Shown here one piece after another: positions 28,729-37,273 of a stretch of 64,000 bases of DNA. Position numbers and translations under genes: made by a program. The notes beneath the pieces are model-generated. The model had not been told where the DNA came from. It made no database searches and saw only the letters and a program-made list of their open reading frames with translations. The first letter of the stretch is position 1; the number at the start of each line of letters is the position of its first letter. The stretch is from contig JAVIYP010000004.1 in the NCBI GenBank assembly GCA_031323845.1, forward strand, positions 16,709 to 80,708, given 5' to 3'. This stretch comes from PUPG01 sp031323845. Its GTDB lineage: Bacteria; Bacteroidota; Bacteroidia; Bacteroidales; UBA7960.

Positions 28729-29471
28729 GCGAAGCCCTTGTCATAGTAGACAACGTAAGAACAGGCTATCAAGCGGAAACCGTGCTGAAAAATGTACACC
28801 TTGAAGTATACCCTGAAGACTTTATCGGCATATTGGGTCCGAATGGCGGTGGTAAAACCACGCTGATGAAGGTGATACTGGGCTTGCTGCCTGTTTTTTC
28901 AGGGAAGGTGCATTTCCCGTCTGGAAGACCGGCTACCGGCTATTTGCCGCAGGTGACCCAGATTGACAAATCCTTTCCCATCACGGTAAAAGAACTGGTA
29001 AGTTCGGGATTGAAAGAACACAATCCCTGGTTTCCCCACCCAAAAGCCTCGCAGCGAAAAAGGCTCCTGCGCATGCTTGACGAGGCCGGTCTTACAGCAC
29101 TGGCCGGCAAACCCATAAGCGACCTGAGCGGCGGTCAGCTGCAAAAGGCACTGCTTTGCAGGGCACTGATCAACAATCCGAAACTGCTCATCCTGGACGA
29201 ACCCAACACACACGTCGACAAGCAATTCGAACAGGAACTTTACAACTGGCTGCACGAGCTGAACAAGGAAATGGCCATACTGCTTGTATCACACGATATC
29301 GGCACCATTACACCCCTGGTAAAAACCATTGCCTGTGTAAACGGAACCCTGCATTACCACCCATCCAACCAGCTGACTGAAGAAGTGATGAAGGTATACA
29401 ACTGCCCGGTTGACGTCATTGCTCATGGACCAATTCCCCACCGGGTGTTAAAATCGCACGACCATGAGTGA
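28725..29471 (+). CDS. znuC: Metal ABC transporter ATP-binding protein (ZnuC-like)
   Basis: 248 residues starting at GTG 28725, which overlaps the preceding stop. Walker A GPNGGGKTT (about 38-46), Q loop LPQVTQ, ABC signature LSGGQLQKA, Walker B LLILDEP and switch SHD are all present. The DEPNTHVD variant of the D-loop is typical of the metal-chelate subfamily. It would power metal import as a cytoplasmic dimer under the permease. Its end overlaps the permease start by eight bases. Length is normal for the family. Confidence 0.93.
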   Translation: MSEALVIVDNVRTGYQAETVLKNVHLEVYPEDFIGILGPNGGGKTTLMKVILGLLPVFSGKVHFPSGRPATGYLPQVTQIDKSFPITVKELVSSGLKEHNPWFPHPKASQRKRLLRMLDEAGLTALAGKPISDLSGGQLQKALLCRALINNPKLLILDEPNTHVDKQFEQELYNWLHELNKEMAILLVSHDIGTITPLVKTIACVNGTLHYHPSNQLTEEVMKVYNCPVDVIAHGPIPHRVLKSHDHE

Positions 29472-30303
29472 ACTGCTGTCCGTCTTTGAATACCGGTTTT
29501 TCCAAAATGCCGTCATGGCATCAGTTCTTGTCAGCCTGATCGCAGCTTTTGTGGGCACCTATATCGTTTCGCGGAAAATTGTCTTTATCGGAGGCGGTAT
29601 CACACATGCATCCTTCGGAGGCATAGGCATCGCGTACTTTTTGGGCATCAATCCTTTTGCAGGCGCTGCCGTGTTTGCCGTGCTGACAGCCCTGGGTATC
29701 GAATGGATCAGCAAACAGGGAAAGGTAAGAGAAGACAGTGCCATTGCCATTCTTTGGTCGCTCGGTATGGCCATTGGCATAATTTTCGTGTTTATGACAC
29801 CGGGCTACGCCCCAAACCTGATGAGCTTCCTCTTTGGCAGCATACTCTCTGTAAGCACAACCGACCTCTATCTGCTGCTGGGCTTTTGTATCATACTTGT
29901 GATGATCTTTTTTGTCTTCTTCAGGCCCATTCTCTATACAGCCTTCGACCCCGAATTTGCTAAAGTAATGGGCCTTCCAGTGGCCGCATTCCGGTACATG
30001 ATGTCCGTGATCATTGCCCTGGCCATCGTCATCAGCATACGGTCAATCGGCATCATACTGGTGCTGAGCGTTTTTACAATACCGCAGATCACCGCTATGC
30101 TTTTCAGCAGGAACTTTGCACACATCATACCCCTGGCAGCCCTTTGGGGCATTACAGGCTCGCTTGCCGGACTGATGATCGCTTATATCCTGGATATACC
30201 CTCCGGGGCAAGCATCATCTTCTGTCTCAGCCTGCAATTTCTTGTAATTAAAATCATTATGTTATTAAAAAACAATATGCGCACGAGAGAAAAGAACACA
30301 TAA
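29464..30303 (+). CDS. znuB: Metal ABC transporter permease (ZnuB-like)
   Basis: 279 residues with about eight hydrophobic helices. The family signature GGGITHASFGGIGIAYFLG lies near residue 38; other typical stretches are ILWSLGMAIGIIF and FDPEFAKVMGLPV. It would form the channel of the ZnuABC/MntABC-type importer. The start overlaps the end of the ATPase gene (ATGAGTGA), completing a three-gene operon. The C-terminus is short and basic. A composite repeat (30331) begins 28 bases after the stop; no terminator hairpin is evident. Confidence 0.93.
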   Translation: MSELLSVFEYRFFQNAVMASVLVSLIAAFVGTYIVSRKIVFIGGGITHASFGGIGIAYFLGINPFAGAAVFAVLTALGIEWISKQGKVREDSAIAILWSLGMAIGIIFVFMTPGYAPNLMSFLFGSILSVSTTDLYLLLGFCIILVMIFFVFFRPILYTAFDPEFAKVMGLPVAAFRYMMSVIIALAIVISIRSIGIILVLSVFTIPQITAMLFSRNFAHIIPLAALWGITGSLAGLMIAYILDIPSGASIIFCLSLQFLVIKIIMLLKNNMRTREKNT

Positions 30304-30330
30304 AACACCCATGTCAAAGGCCGGAAAACT

Positions 30331-30704
30331 ATTGTTGAATTGTTGAATTGTTGAATTGTTGAATTGTTTAATCGTTTAATCGTTAATTGGTTGGTTTTTT
30401 ATTTGTGAAGGATTAGGAGCTGGAAACTCGAAGGAAGTAAAGAGGCTCGAAGCTGGAAGCTGGAAGCTCGAAGGAAGAAAAGGGACTCGAAGCTGGAAGC
30501 TGGAAGCTCGAAGGAAGAAAGAGAGGTCGGAGGTCAGAAATCAGGTTTTCTTGCTAAAAGCAAAAAGCCAAAGGCCAAAAGCGATCAAAATGAAAAGTGA
30601 AAAATGAAAAATCAACGATTAAACGAATCAACGATTAAACGATTAAACGAATCAACGATTAAACGATTAAACAATAACCTTACATCTGCACATCTGCACA
30701 TCTG
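30331..30704. repeat. Composite low-complexity repeat, copy B, with inverted arms
   Basis: Left arm: tandem TTGAATTGT units followed by TTAATCGTTTAATCGTT (30331-30384). Next come GAAGGATTAGGAGCTGGAA, three GAAGCTGGAAGCTCGAAGGA-type units, a GGTCGGAGGTCAGAAATCAG block and AAAAGCCAAAGGCC words. After one TGAAAAGTGAAAAA unit comes the right arm AACGATTAAACGATTAAACAAT (about 30614-30677), the reverse complement of the left arm's end. CACATCTGCACATCTG closes the element. It is the most complete copy and lies between the znu operon and the gene at 30809 (505-base gap). Confidence 0.88.
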
Positions 30705-30808
30705 TTCAGCATCTTAGACACAAACACAAAACACTGTCAACCAACCACATACGCAAATACAAACACATAAAACCAGTAATCCACGAAAAAATAAAATCAT
30801 CCCTTCCA

Positions 30809-31078
30809 ATGAAAAAAAACGCGTTGAATTACCTTATTACACTCACAGCATTTTACCTGATCCTGATTTCAACCACCATCATGGCACAGCGACCCAGCAG
30901 TGTTCCCTATGATAAGGAACCAGTTGGCTTTTTTGACTCCGTTGCCAATATTATTTTCTATATCATCATACCTGCTATTATCATTGTGCTGTACATCATC
31001 TGGCGAAGAAAAATTCGCAAAGAAAAACTGGAATCAGACATCCGGGAGAGCGAAAAAAATGAGGTTGAAAACAGATAG
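30809..31078 (+). CDS. Small two-helix membrane protein
   Basis: 89 residues. A first hydrophobic stretch (8-26, ending IMAQ) reads as a signal peptide or anchor. The motif PYDKEPVGFFDSVANI follows, then a strong transmembrane helix (IIFYIIIPAIIIVLYIIW) and a very charged cytoplasmic tail (RRKIRKEKLESDIRESEKNE). The arrangement and the acidic-aromatic linker look conserved, and I believe similar short proteins occur in other Bacteroidota, but I cannot name the family. It stands alone between a repeat and the starch-binding protein gene. Confidence 0.65.
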   Translation: MKKNALNYLITLTAFYLILISTTIMAQRPSSVPYDKEPVGFFDSVANIIFYIIIPAIIIVLYIIWRRKIRKEKLESDIRESEKNEVENR

Positions 31079-31212
31079 GCACAAGCCTTCTAAACTTTAA
31101 GCCCCGTTACGGTGTTACATTTTATTGATAGTGTTCCTTTTATCAATGACTTGTATTCCGTTAACACGCAAACACAAATCAGATTAAATCATCATAATAA
31201 AAACAGCTATCC

Positions 31213-33264
31213 ATGCAAAGAATGTTACGAACGCTTTTTACGGTAATTTTTTCATTATTTTTCGCAGTAAACTTTTCTGTTGCCCAGATTTATGAGCCCG
31301 ACGGCCTGCGCATGCCGGGCACCTGGAACGACTGGACGAACAACACGGACATGGAGGGGGATTTCACCCTCGTGAAGGTCCCCTACATAACTCCAAGGTG
31401 GGTCACAGGCTTCCTCTATACCGAAGCAGCAACCTCCGAATTATTTAAGTTCGTCAGCACCGGTTTCGGTGATCCCTGGTTTAATCAATGGGCCGCCAAC
31501 GAAAATGTACAGCTAAACACCCTGAACGACTTTATTTACGGCTCACCTTCCGACCCAAACAACATCATAACACTGACGAGCGGCAAATACTACACCGTTG
31601 TTTTTGAAGACAGCGGCTATGATGACACCCGTGCCGTATTTATGGAAACTCCGGCAGAGCCTGTTGATATGATCAGTGTTTCCGTTCCCGGCGAAGATGT
31701 TGGAATAGACGAACCCGTGCAGGTTACGGTTGAGCTGTCTGAGCTTCCTTCGGATGAAGAAGTTTTTTACATCCGGTACACCACATCGGGATGGGAGCTT
31801 TCGTCCGTTTCAGAACTGAACCTCACCGGAACTTCAGGCACAGCCACCATCCCCGGCCAGCCCGAAGGCAGCATCGTAAACTATTATGCCTTCAGCTCCA
31901 TTATGTCCGGGCTGAGTGATGACATTGACCTTTACACACTGAAACTCAACAACAACAACGGCGCCTTCTACAGTTACCAGGTAGAAGGAGTGTTGCCCTC
32001 CTACCCCGTCACCTTCACCTTAACGGACTTGAGTGAAAGCTATACCAACATTCATTTCAAAGGTGAGATGACGAACTGGGACACCACACCCATGATACAG
32101 GATCCTGATTTTTTCTGGTCGCTGACACTGGAGTTGGACCCTGGAAGCTATGAGTGGGGTGCTGTTGAAGATGATGGCAGCGAGTACGGTTTATGGCTCA
32201 TCGACGGACCAAATCTTGTGGTGACCGTTGATTATGATGGCAACGTAAGCGGTGAAACCTCTTATATCATTCCCGAAACCGGGGCCGGCACAGACCCTGT
32301 TATCGCATGGGCAAATCTTCATCATCCGCCGCAGGGCAGCATTCAGCCTGAAAGCACCTTTATGGTGTATGCCCAGGCCTATATCGAGTCCATGACAGGC
32401 GAAAACGCCGGACAGGAAGAACTCGAAGACCTCAGCACCTGGATCGGCTACAGCACCTCCGACGCCACAAGCCCGGACGACTTCAGCGACGGCTGGACAT
32501 GGATACCCGCAACCCTCGACGCCTACGATCCTGACTTCGGAAACAACAGCCAGTACTCGGTTGATATCGGCAGCGGTATAGCCGAAGAAGGCACGTACTA
32601 CTACGTGAGCCGTTTCCGCCTGGCCGATGATGAATACGTGTACGGCGGCTACTCCCAGCAGGGCGGCGGATTCTGGGACGGCACGGACAATGTTTCAGGA
32701 TGGCTGGTAGTGGAGGAGGAAGACCATGAAGTGCTGTTCCCGGTTTCTTTTTCCATCATCGACCTTAGTGAAAGCTATTCCAGCATTCACTTCAAAGGAG
32801 AGATGACAGGATGGGAAACCATTCCGATGAATGAGGATCCTGCATTTTTCTGGTCACTCACCCTGGAAGTCGCACCGGGGACCTATCAGTGGGGTGTTGT
32901 GGAAGATGACGGCAGCCCCGACGGAATATGGCTTATTGAAGGCCCCAACCTTGTGGTGAGCATTGACCAGGAAGGAAATGTCAGCGGAGATGTGAGTTAT
33001 ACCATAAGTACAACGTCCATATATAATGTGGCCGGCCACCAGGTGCTTGTTTACCCGAACCCAGCATCAGACGTGATCACTGTTGAAGCTGGCGGTCTGG
33101 GTGCAAAAATCATCATCAGGGATCTAAACGGACGGGTGGTGAAGGAAGCCCGGATGCAGGCGACCACAACAAGCCTCAGCGTAGACCACCTGCCAACGGG
33201 AAGCTACTTCCTTGAGATACAGTATGGCAATGAGTCGCACCTTTCGATTATCATTAAAAAATAA
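31213..33264 (+). CDS. Secreted starch/glycan-binding protein with T9SS sorting domain
   Basis: 683 residues: signal peptide (ending SVAQ), then a domain of about 125 residues (IYEPDGLRMPGTWNDW to RAVFMETPAEPV) nearly duplicated at the N-terminus of the neighbouring GH13 enzyme. An Ig-like segment (about 155-250) follows. Two copies of an 85-residue module come next (about 265-350 and 510-595; DLSESYTNIHFKGEMTNWDTTPM and DLSESYSSIHFKGEMTGWETIPM), similar to glycogen/starch-binding E-set modules. The C-terminal type A sorting domain (VLVYPNPASDVITVEA to GSYFLEIQYG) predicts export by T9SS and surface attachment. It probably binds alpha-glucan for the enzyme encoded 33 bases downstream. No catalytic residues are seen. 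Confidence 0.88.
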   Translation: MQRMLRTLFTVIFSLFFAVNFSVAQIYEPDGLRMPGTWNDWTNNTDMEGDFTLVKVPYITPRWVTGFLYTEAATSELFKFVSTGFGDPWFNQWAANENVQLNTLNDFIYGSPSDPNNIITLTSGKYYTVVFEDSGYDDTRAVFMETPAEPVDMISVSVPGEDVGIDEPVQVTVELSELPSDEEVFYIRYTTSGWELSSVSELNLTGTSGTATIPGQPEGSIVNYYAFSSIMSGLSDDIDLYTLKLNNNNGAFYSYQVEGVLPSYPVTFTLTDLSESYTNIHFKGEMTNWDTTPMIQDPDFFWSLTLELDPGSYEWGAVEDDGSEYGLWLIDGPNLVVTVDYDGNVSGETSYIIPETGAGTDPVIAWANLHHPPQGSIQPESTFMVYAQAYIESMTGENAGQEELEDLSTWIGYSTSDATSPDDFSDGWTWIPATLDAYDPDFGNNSQYSVDIGSGIAEEGTYYYVSRFRLADDEYVYGGYSQQGGGFWDGTDNVSGWLVVEEEDHEVLFPVSFSIIDLSESYSSIHFKGEMTGWETIPMNEDPAFFWSLTLEVAPGTYQWGVVEDDGSPDGIWLIEGPNLVVSIDQEGNVSGDVSYTISTTSIYNVAGHQVLVYPNPASDVITVEAGGLGAKIIIRDLNGRVVKEARMQATTTSLSVDHLPTGSYFLEIQYGNESHLSIIIKK

Positions 33265-33297
33265 CTATTGAAGGCAACCTGATAAAAACACTGACCC

Positions 33298-36200
33298 ATG
33301 ATCATAATCAATAAGTTTTTCAGCATCAATAAGAAAAGAATAAGGCACATACAGGTTTTGTTTGCCATGCTGATCTTATTCCTGGCGACGCCGGGGCTGG
33401 CTCAAATTTACGAACCCGACGGCCTTCGTATGCCGGGCACATGGAATAACTGGACCAACGAGCAGGGTATGGGAGGTGCCTTCGACCTGCAAAAAATCCA
33501 GACAGGAGCCCCGCGCTGGACAACCACTTTTGAATTCTCAGACAACACCGCTTTCCAGGAATTTAAGTTTGCAAGTACAAGCTTTGGCAACGTCTGGGGA
33601 AATCAATGGGCCGGCATCCAGGATGTGCAGGTAAACACGTTGACCACGTTTATATACGGCACACCCTCCGACCCGGACAATGGCATTACACTAAGTCCGG
33701 GAAAGTGGTACACTGTGGTTTTTGAAGACAGCGGCTATGAGAACACCCGCGCCATATTTATGGAAACATCAGGCGACCCGGTCAACATAACGGACGTTAT
33801 CCAGAACCCTGTTTTGGCCGGTGATATGGAGCCTGTGGCTGTCTCAGCCAGCCTCACAGGACCCCCATCACCCGAAGAAAACTTCTTCCTGGTATATACC
33901 ATTGACGGATGGGAGCAATGGCATGTTGTGCCAATGACAGTGTCCGGAAATCAACTTTCGGTTGAGCTGCCCGGACAAGCATCCGGCACCGGGGTGGAAT
34001 ACTACCTGTTCAGCTCGGTGATGGAGGCACCTGCTGAAGCTATTGATCTGATCAGCATCCGCACCAATGACAACAACGGCTCCCTGTATGGTTTTACCGT
34101 TGATCAGGAGATCGATTGTGAAACGCAGTCGGGCCTGATCAGCAGTGTGCCCGCGTTTCCTATGGAAGATGAGCCCGTGACCATTTATTTTAATGCTGCT
34201 TTTGGGAATGGAGGGCTGTTTAATTTTGAAGGTGATGTTTATGCACACACCGGCGTGATCACCAATCTGTCAACCGGGCTGACCGATTGGAGGTATGTAA
34301 TGACGGCCTGGGGTGAAAACACTCCGGAGACAAAAATGCTCAGGCTCGAAGACAACCTTTACAGCCTTAGCATGGACAGCCCGAGAGAGTTTTACGGCGT
34401 GCCTGCATCCGAACAGATTGAAAGGCTGGCCTTCGTTTTTCGGAGCGATGAAGAACATCCCGACGGCTATTACCTTGAGCATAAAAACGCCGACGGCTCC
34501 GACATCTTTGTAGGTATTTACGAGCTTTCGCTAAATGTAAAAATTACCAGTCCTGACCGACGTGCTCCGCTTGCAAGTCCCAATACGCTTATTCCGATTT
34601 GTGTGGAAGCCCTTGAAAACGAGGTGCTTAAACTCTACCTGAATGACGAACTGCTGGTGAGCGAAAATACCGGCTCGCTTTCCTACCCCCTCGTGCTTCA
34701 GGGACTTGAGTCGGGCTCGCACTGGATAGTAGCGGTAGCTGAATCAGGCGGCGAAGAAGCGAGGGATTCCGTAAACATTTTTCTCAGGCCACCTGTTGAG
34801 GTAGTAGCCTTGCCGGAAGGCATGCGTAACGGCATCAATTATGTGGATGACAACACGGTAACCCTCGTGCTGCATGATCCTCCGGGACAGAAACAATTCG
34901 TTTTTGCCATCGGGGAATACAGCAACTGGTTGCCAACGGAAGACAATTACATGAAGCGAACCCCTGACGGCACCCGCTACTGGGTTACGATCACCGGGCT
35001 GGAAGCCGGACAGGAATATGCCTTTCAATACCTTATTGATGGTAATCTGAAGCTGGCCGACCCTTATGCCGAAAAGATCCTTGACCCGTGGAACGATCCC
35101 TGGATTCCGGCAACCACGTATCCCGACCTTAAACCTTATCCCTTTGATAAAACCACAGGCATCGTCAGTGTAATGCATCCCGGCCGCCAGCCCTATACAT
35201 GGCAGATACCCGATTTTACTCCTCCGGCATTGAACGAAACCCAGTCCGATCTGTTGATTTACGAACTGTTGATCAGGGATTTTGTTGAAACCCGAAACAT
35301 TGCCGATGTACAGGAAAAACTGGGTTATCTGAAAGATCTGGGCGTCAATGCTGTGCAGCTGATGCCCATTATTGAATTTGACGGCAATGAAAGCTGGGGG
35401 TATGCACCTAACTTTTTCTTTGCCACAGACAAATACTACGGTACACGGCAAGCCTACAAAGAGTTCATCGATGCCGCGCATGCAATGGATATGGCCGTTA
35501 TTCTCGACATCGTTCCCAACCATGCCTTCGGACAGAGCCCCATGGTGCTGATGTATTTTGACCCCGATGCGGGAGACCACGGACAACCCCTGCCCCAAAA
35601 CCCATGGTTCAACATGCAGGCACCCCACCCGTACAGTGTCGGTTATGACTTTAATCATGAAAGTCCTTACACCCGCGAGTTTTTCAAAGAAGTGTTCAGT
35701 TACTGGCTGACCGAGTTTAAGGTGGACGGCTTCCGTATCGACCTGTCCAAAGGGCTTACTCAAACTTATTCAGGTGATGACATGGGGGCATGGAGCACTT
35801 ATGATCAAAGCCGTATTGATATTCTCACCGATTATTATCATCACATAAAAGCAGTGAGTCCCAATGCATATGTGATCCTGGAGCATTTTGCCGCTAATGA
35901 TGAGGAAACCGTGCTTGCCAATACCGGTATGCTGCTGTGGAGTGCGATGCATGAACGTTATCAGCAGGTGGCCATGGGATGGGAACAACAGTCGGACCTT
36001 TCATGGGCGTATCATGGAAGCCGCGGATGGAGTTATCCCAACCTGATCGACTATATGGAAAACCACGATGAGGAACGGCTCATGTATAACGCACTCACCT
36101 ACGGAAATGCTTCAAATGCCTATAACCTTAACGATACTGCAACGGCACTGCGCCACATGGAACAAGCCCACGTGCTGTTTCTGGGCATCCCCGGTCCAAA

Positions 36201-37116
36201 AATGCTGTGGCAGTTCCAGGAACTTGGCTATGATTACAGCATCTTCTATGGTGGCGACCGTCTCGCTCCAAAGCCTGTACGATGGGATTATGCCGACAGT
36301 GAAGAGCGGGAGCGTATACACCGCATTATCGGCGGTATGGCCAGGCTTAGAAAAAGTGACGCCTTTCGTTTCGGAAGTTTCAGCCATGACCTCGGCGGAC
36401 TCGGCAAACGCATGTGGATCACCCATGCTGACATGGACGTGGTAATTGCTGCGAACATGGGCGTTGACGGGTTTGACATGCAGCCGGGCTTCACAAACAC
36501 AGGTACCTGGCATGACTACTTCAGCGGTGAATCGTTTGAAGTGACCAACCCGGCAAGCCACACACTGCATTTCGGTCCCGGAGATTATCGTGTTTTTACC
36601 TCTGTTCCGCTGCCCAAGCCCTTCCATCAGCTCACCATAGTTACCATTAGCGATGCCACCGATGAGCTCATAGAAGGTGTTACTCTCAGCATGACGAATG
36701 CCGGCAGGAGAATCACCAACCACCTGGGTACGGCCAGCTATCTCGCACTGCCTCAAACAGTAACCATAACCGCAGAAAAAGAGGGGTGGATAAGCCAATC
36801 GGTTGATGTTGAAGTGGAAAACGATATGGAACTGACCATCCGGATGAAATCAGACGATGACGAAACCGGCCTTGAAGAAACAGCCGGCACAATCCCTGTC
36901 GTCATTTATCCAAACCCCGCAAACCGCATCATAACCATTGAAAACGGAAGGGGTAAACTGCTTCAGATTTATGGCGTTGACGGACGATTATATGTGCAGA
37001 AGCACATTGTTCATAACGAACAACAGGTCAATGTGCAAAAACTCAGAAAAGGCGTATATGTAGTGCGGATTCTTGGTGATCATATTCAAGAATCAAGACG
37101 TTTGATCATTCATTAA
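33298..37116 (+). CDS. Secreted GH13 alpha-amylase-family enzyme with T9SS sorting domain
   Basis: 1272 residues. Signal peptide (ending GLAQ), an N-terminal domain shared with the preceding gene (IYEPDGLRMPGTWNNW), Ig-like and CBM48-like modules (about 500-610; FAIGEYSNWLP), then the GH13 barrel. Its catalytic residues are visible: nucleophile Asp 815 in DGFRIDLS, acid/base Glu 862 in VILEHFA, and Asp 924 in ENHDEER; conserved region I is DIVPNHAFG. The C-terminus has a carboxypeptidase-regulatory-like domain and a type A sorting domain (VVIYPNPANRIITIEN to GVYVVRILG). It should cleave or rearrange alpha-1,4/1,6 glucans at the cell surface; the CBM48-like module hints at branched substrate. 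It follows the binding-protein gene by 33 bases, likely an operon. Confidence 0.93.
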   Translation: MIIINKFFSINKKRIRHIQVLFAMLILFLATPGLAQIYEPDGLRMPGTWNNWTNEQGMGGAFDLQKIQTGAPRWTTTFEFSDNTAFQEFKFASTSFGNVWGNQWAGIQDVQVNTLTTFIYGTPSDPDNGITLSPGKWYTVVFEDSGYENTRAIFMETSGDPVNITDVIQNPVLAGDMEPVAVSASLTGPPSPEENFFLVYTIDGWEQWHVVPMTVSGNQLSVELPGQASGTGVEYYLFSSVMEAPAEAIDLISIRTNDNNGSLYGFTVDQEIDCETQSGLISSVPAFPMEDEPVTIYFNAAFGNGGLFNFEGDVYAHTGVITNLSTGLTDWRYVMTAWGENTPETKMLRLEDNLYSLSMDSPREFYGVPASEQIERLAFVFRSDEEHPDGYYLEHKNADGSDIFVGIYELSLNVKITSPDRRAPLASPNTLIPICVEALENEVLKLYLNDELLVSENTGSLSYPLVLQGLESGSHWIVAVAESGGEEARDSVNIFLRPPVEVVALPEGMRNGINYVDDNTVTLVLHDPPGQKQFVFAIGEYSNWLPTEDNYMKRTPDGTRYWVTITGLEAGQEYAFQYLIDGNLKLADPYAEKILDPWNDPWIPATTYPDLKPYPFDKTTGIVSVMHPGRQPYTWQIPDFTPPALNETQSDLLIYELLIRDFVETRNIADVQEKLGYLKDLGVNAVQLMPIIEFDGNESWGYAPNFFFATDKYYGTRQAYKEFIDAAHAMDMAVILDIVPNHAFGQSPMVLMYFDPDAGDHGQPLPQNPWFNMQAPHPYSVGYDFNHESPYTREFFKEVFSYWLTEFKVDGFRIDLSKGLTQTYSGDDMGAWSTYDQSRIDILTDYYHHIKAVSPNAYVILEHFAANDEETVLANTGMLLWSAMHERYQQVAMGWEQQSDLSWAYHGSRGWSYPNLIDYMENHDEERLMYNALTYGNASNAYNLNDTATALRHMEQAHVLFLGIPGPKMLWQFQELGYDYSIFYGGDRLAPKPVRWDYADSEERERIHRIIGGMARLRKSDAFRFGSFSHDLGGLGKRMWITHADMDVVIAANMGVDGFDMQPGFTNTGTWHDYFSGESFEVTNPASHTLHFGPGDYRVFTSVPLPKPFHQLTIVTISDATDELIEGVTLSMTNAGRRITNHLGTASYLALPQTVTITAEKEGWISQSVDVEVENDMELTIRMKSDDDETGLEETAGTIPVVIYPNPANRIITIENGRGKLLQIYGVDGRLYVQKHIVHNEQQVNVQKLRKGVYVVRILGDHIQESRRLIIH

Positions 37117-37273
37117 TTATCACCTATACCACTGTTTTACAAAGTTTTACATTTGATTTTTATTCCTTCGCACAAGGATATTGAAAATTTAACAAATAAA
37201 TACACGCTTCAATATTTTTTTTGTTATATATTAGCAGCTTCGGAGACTTGTGTTATCTTTTACCTGATTTGTT

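Noticed and set aside
34744..35763. 339-codon antisense frame inside the GH13 gene
   Set aside because: The plus strand encodes an enzyme with all catalytic residues; the antisense reading shows no domain.
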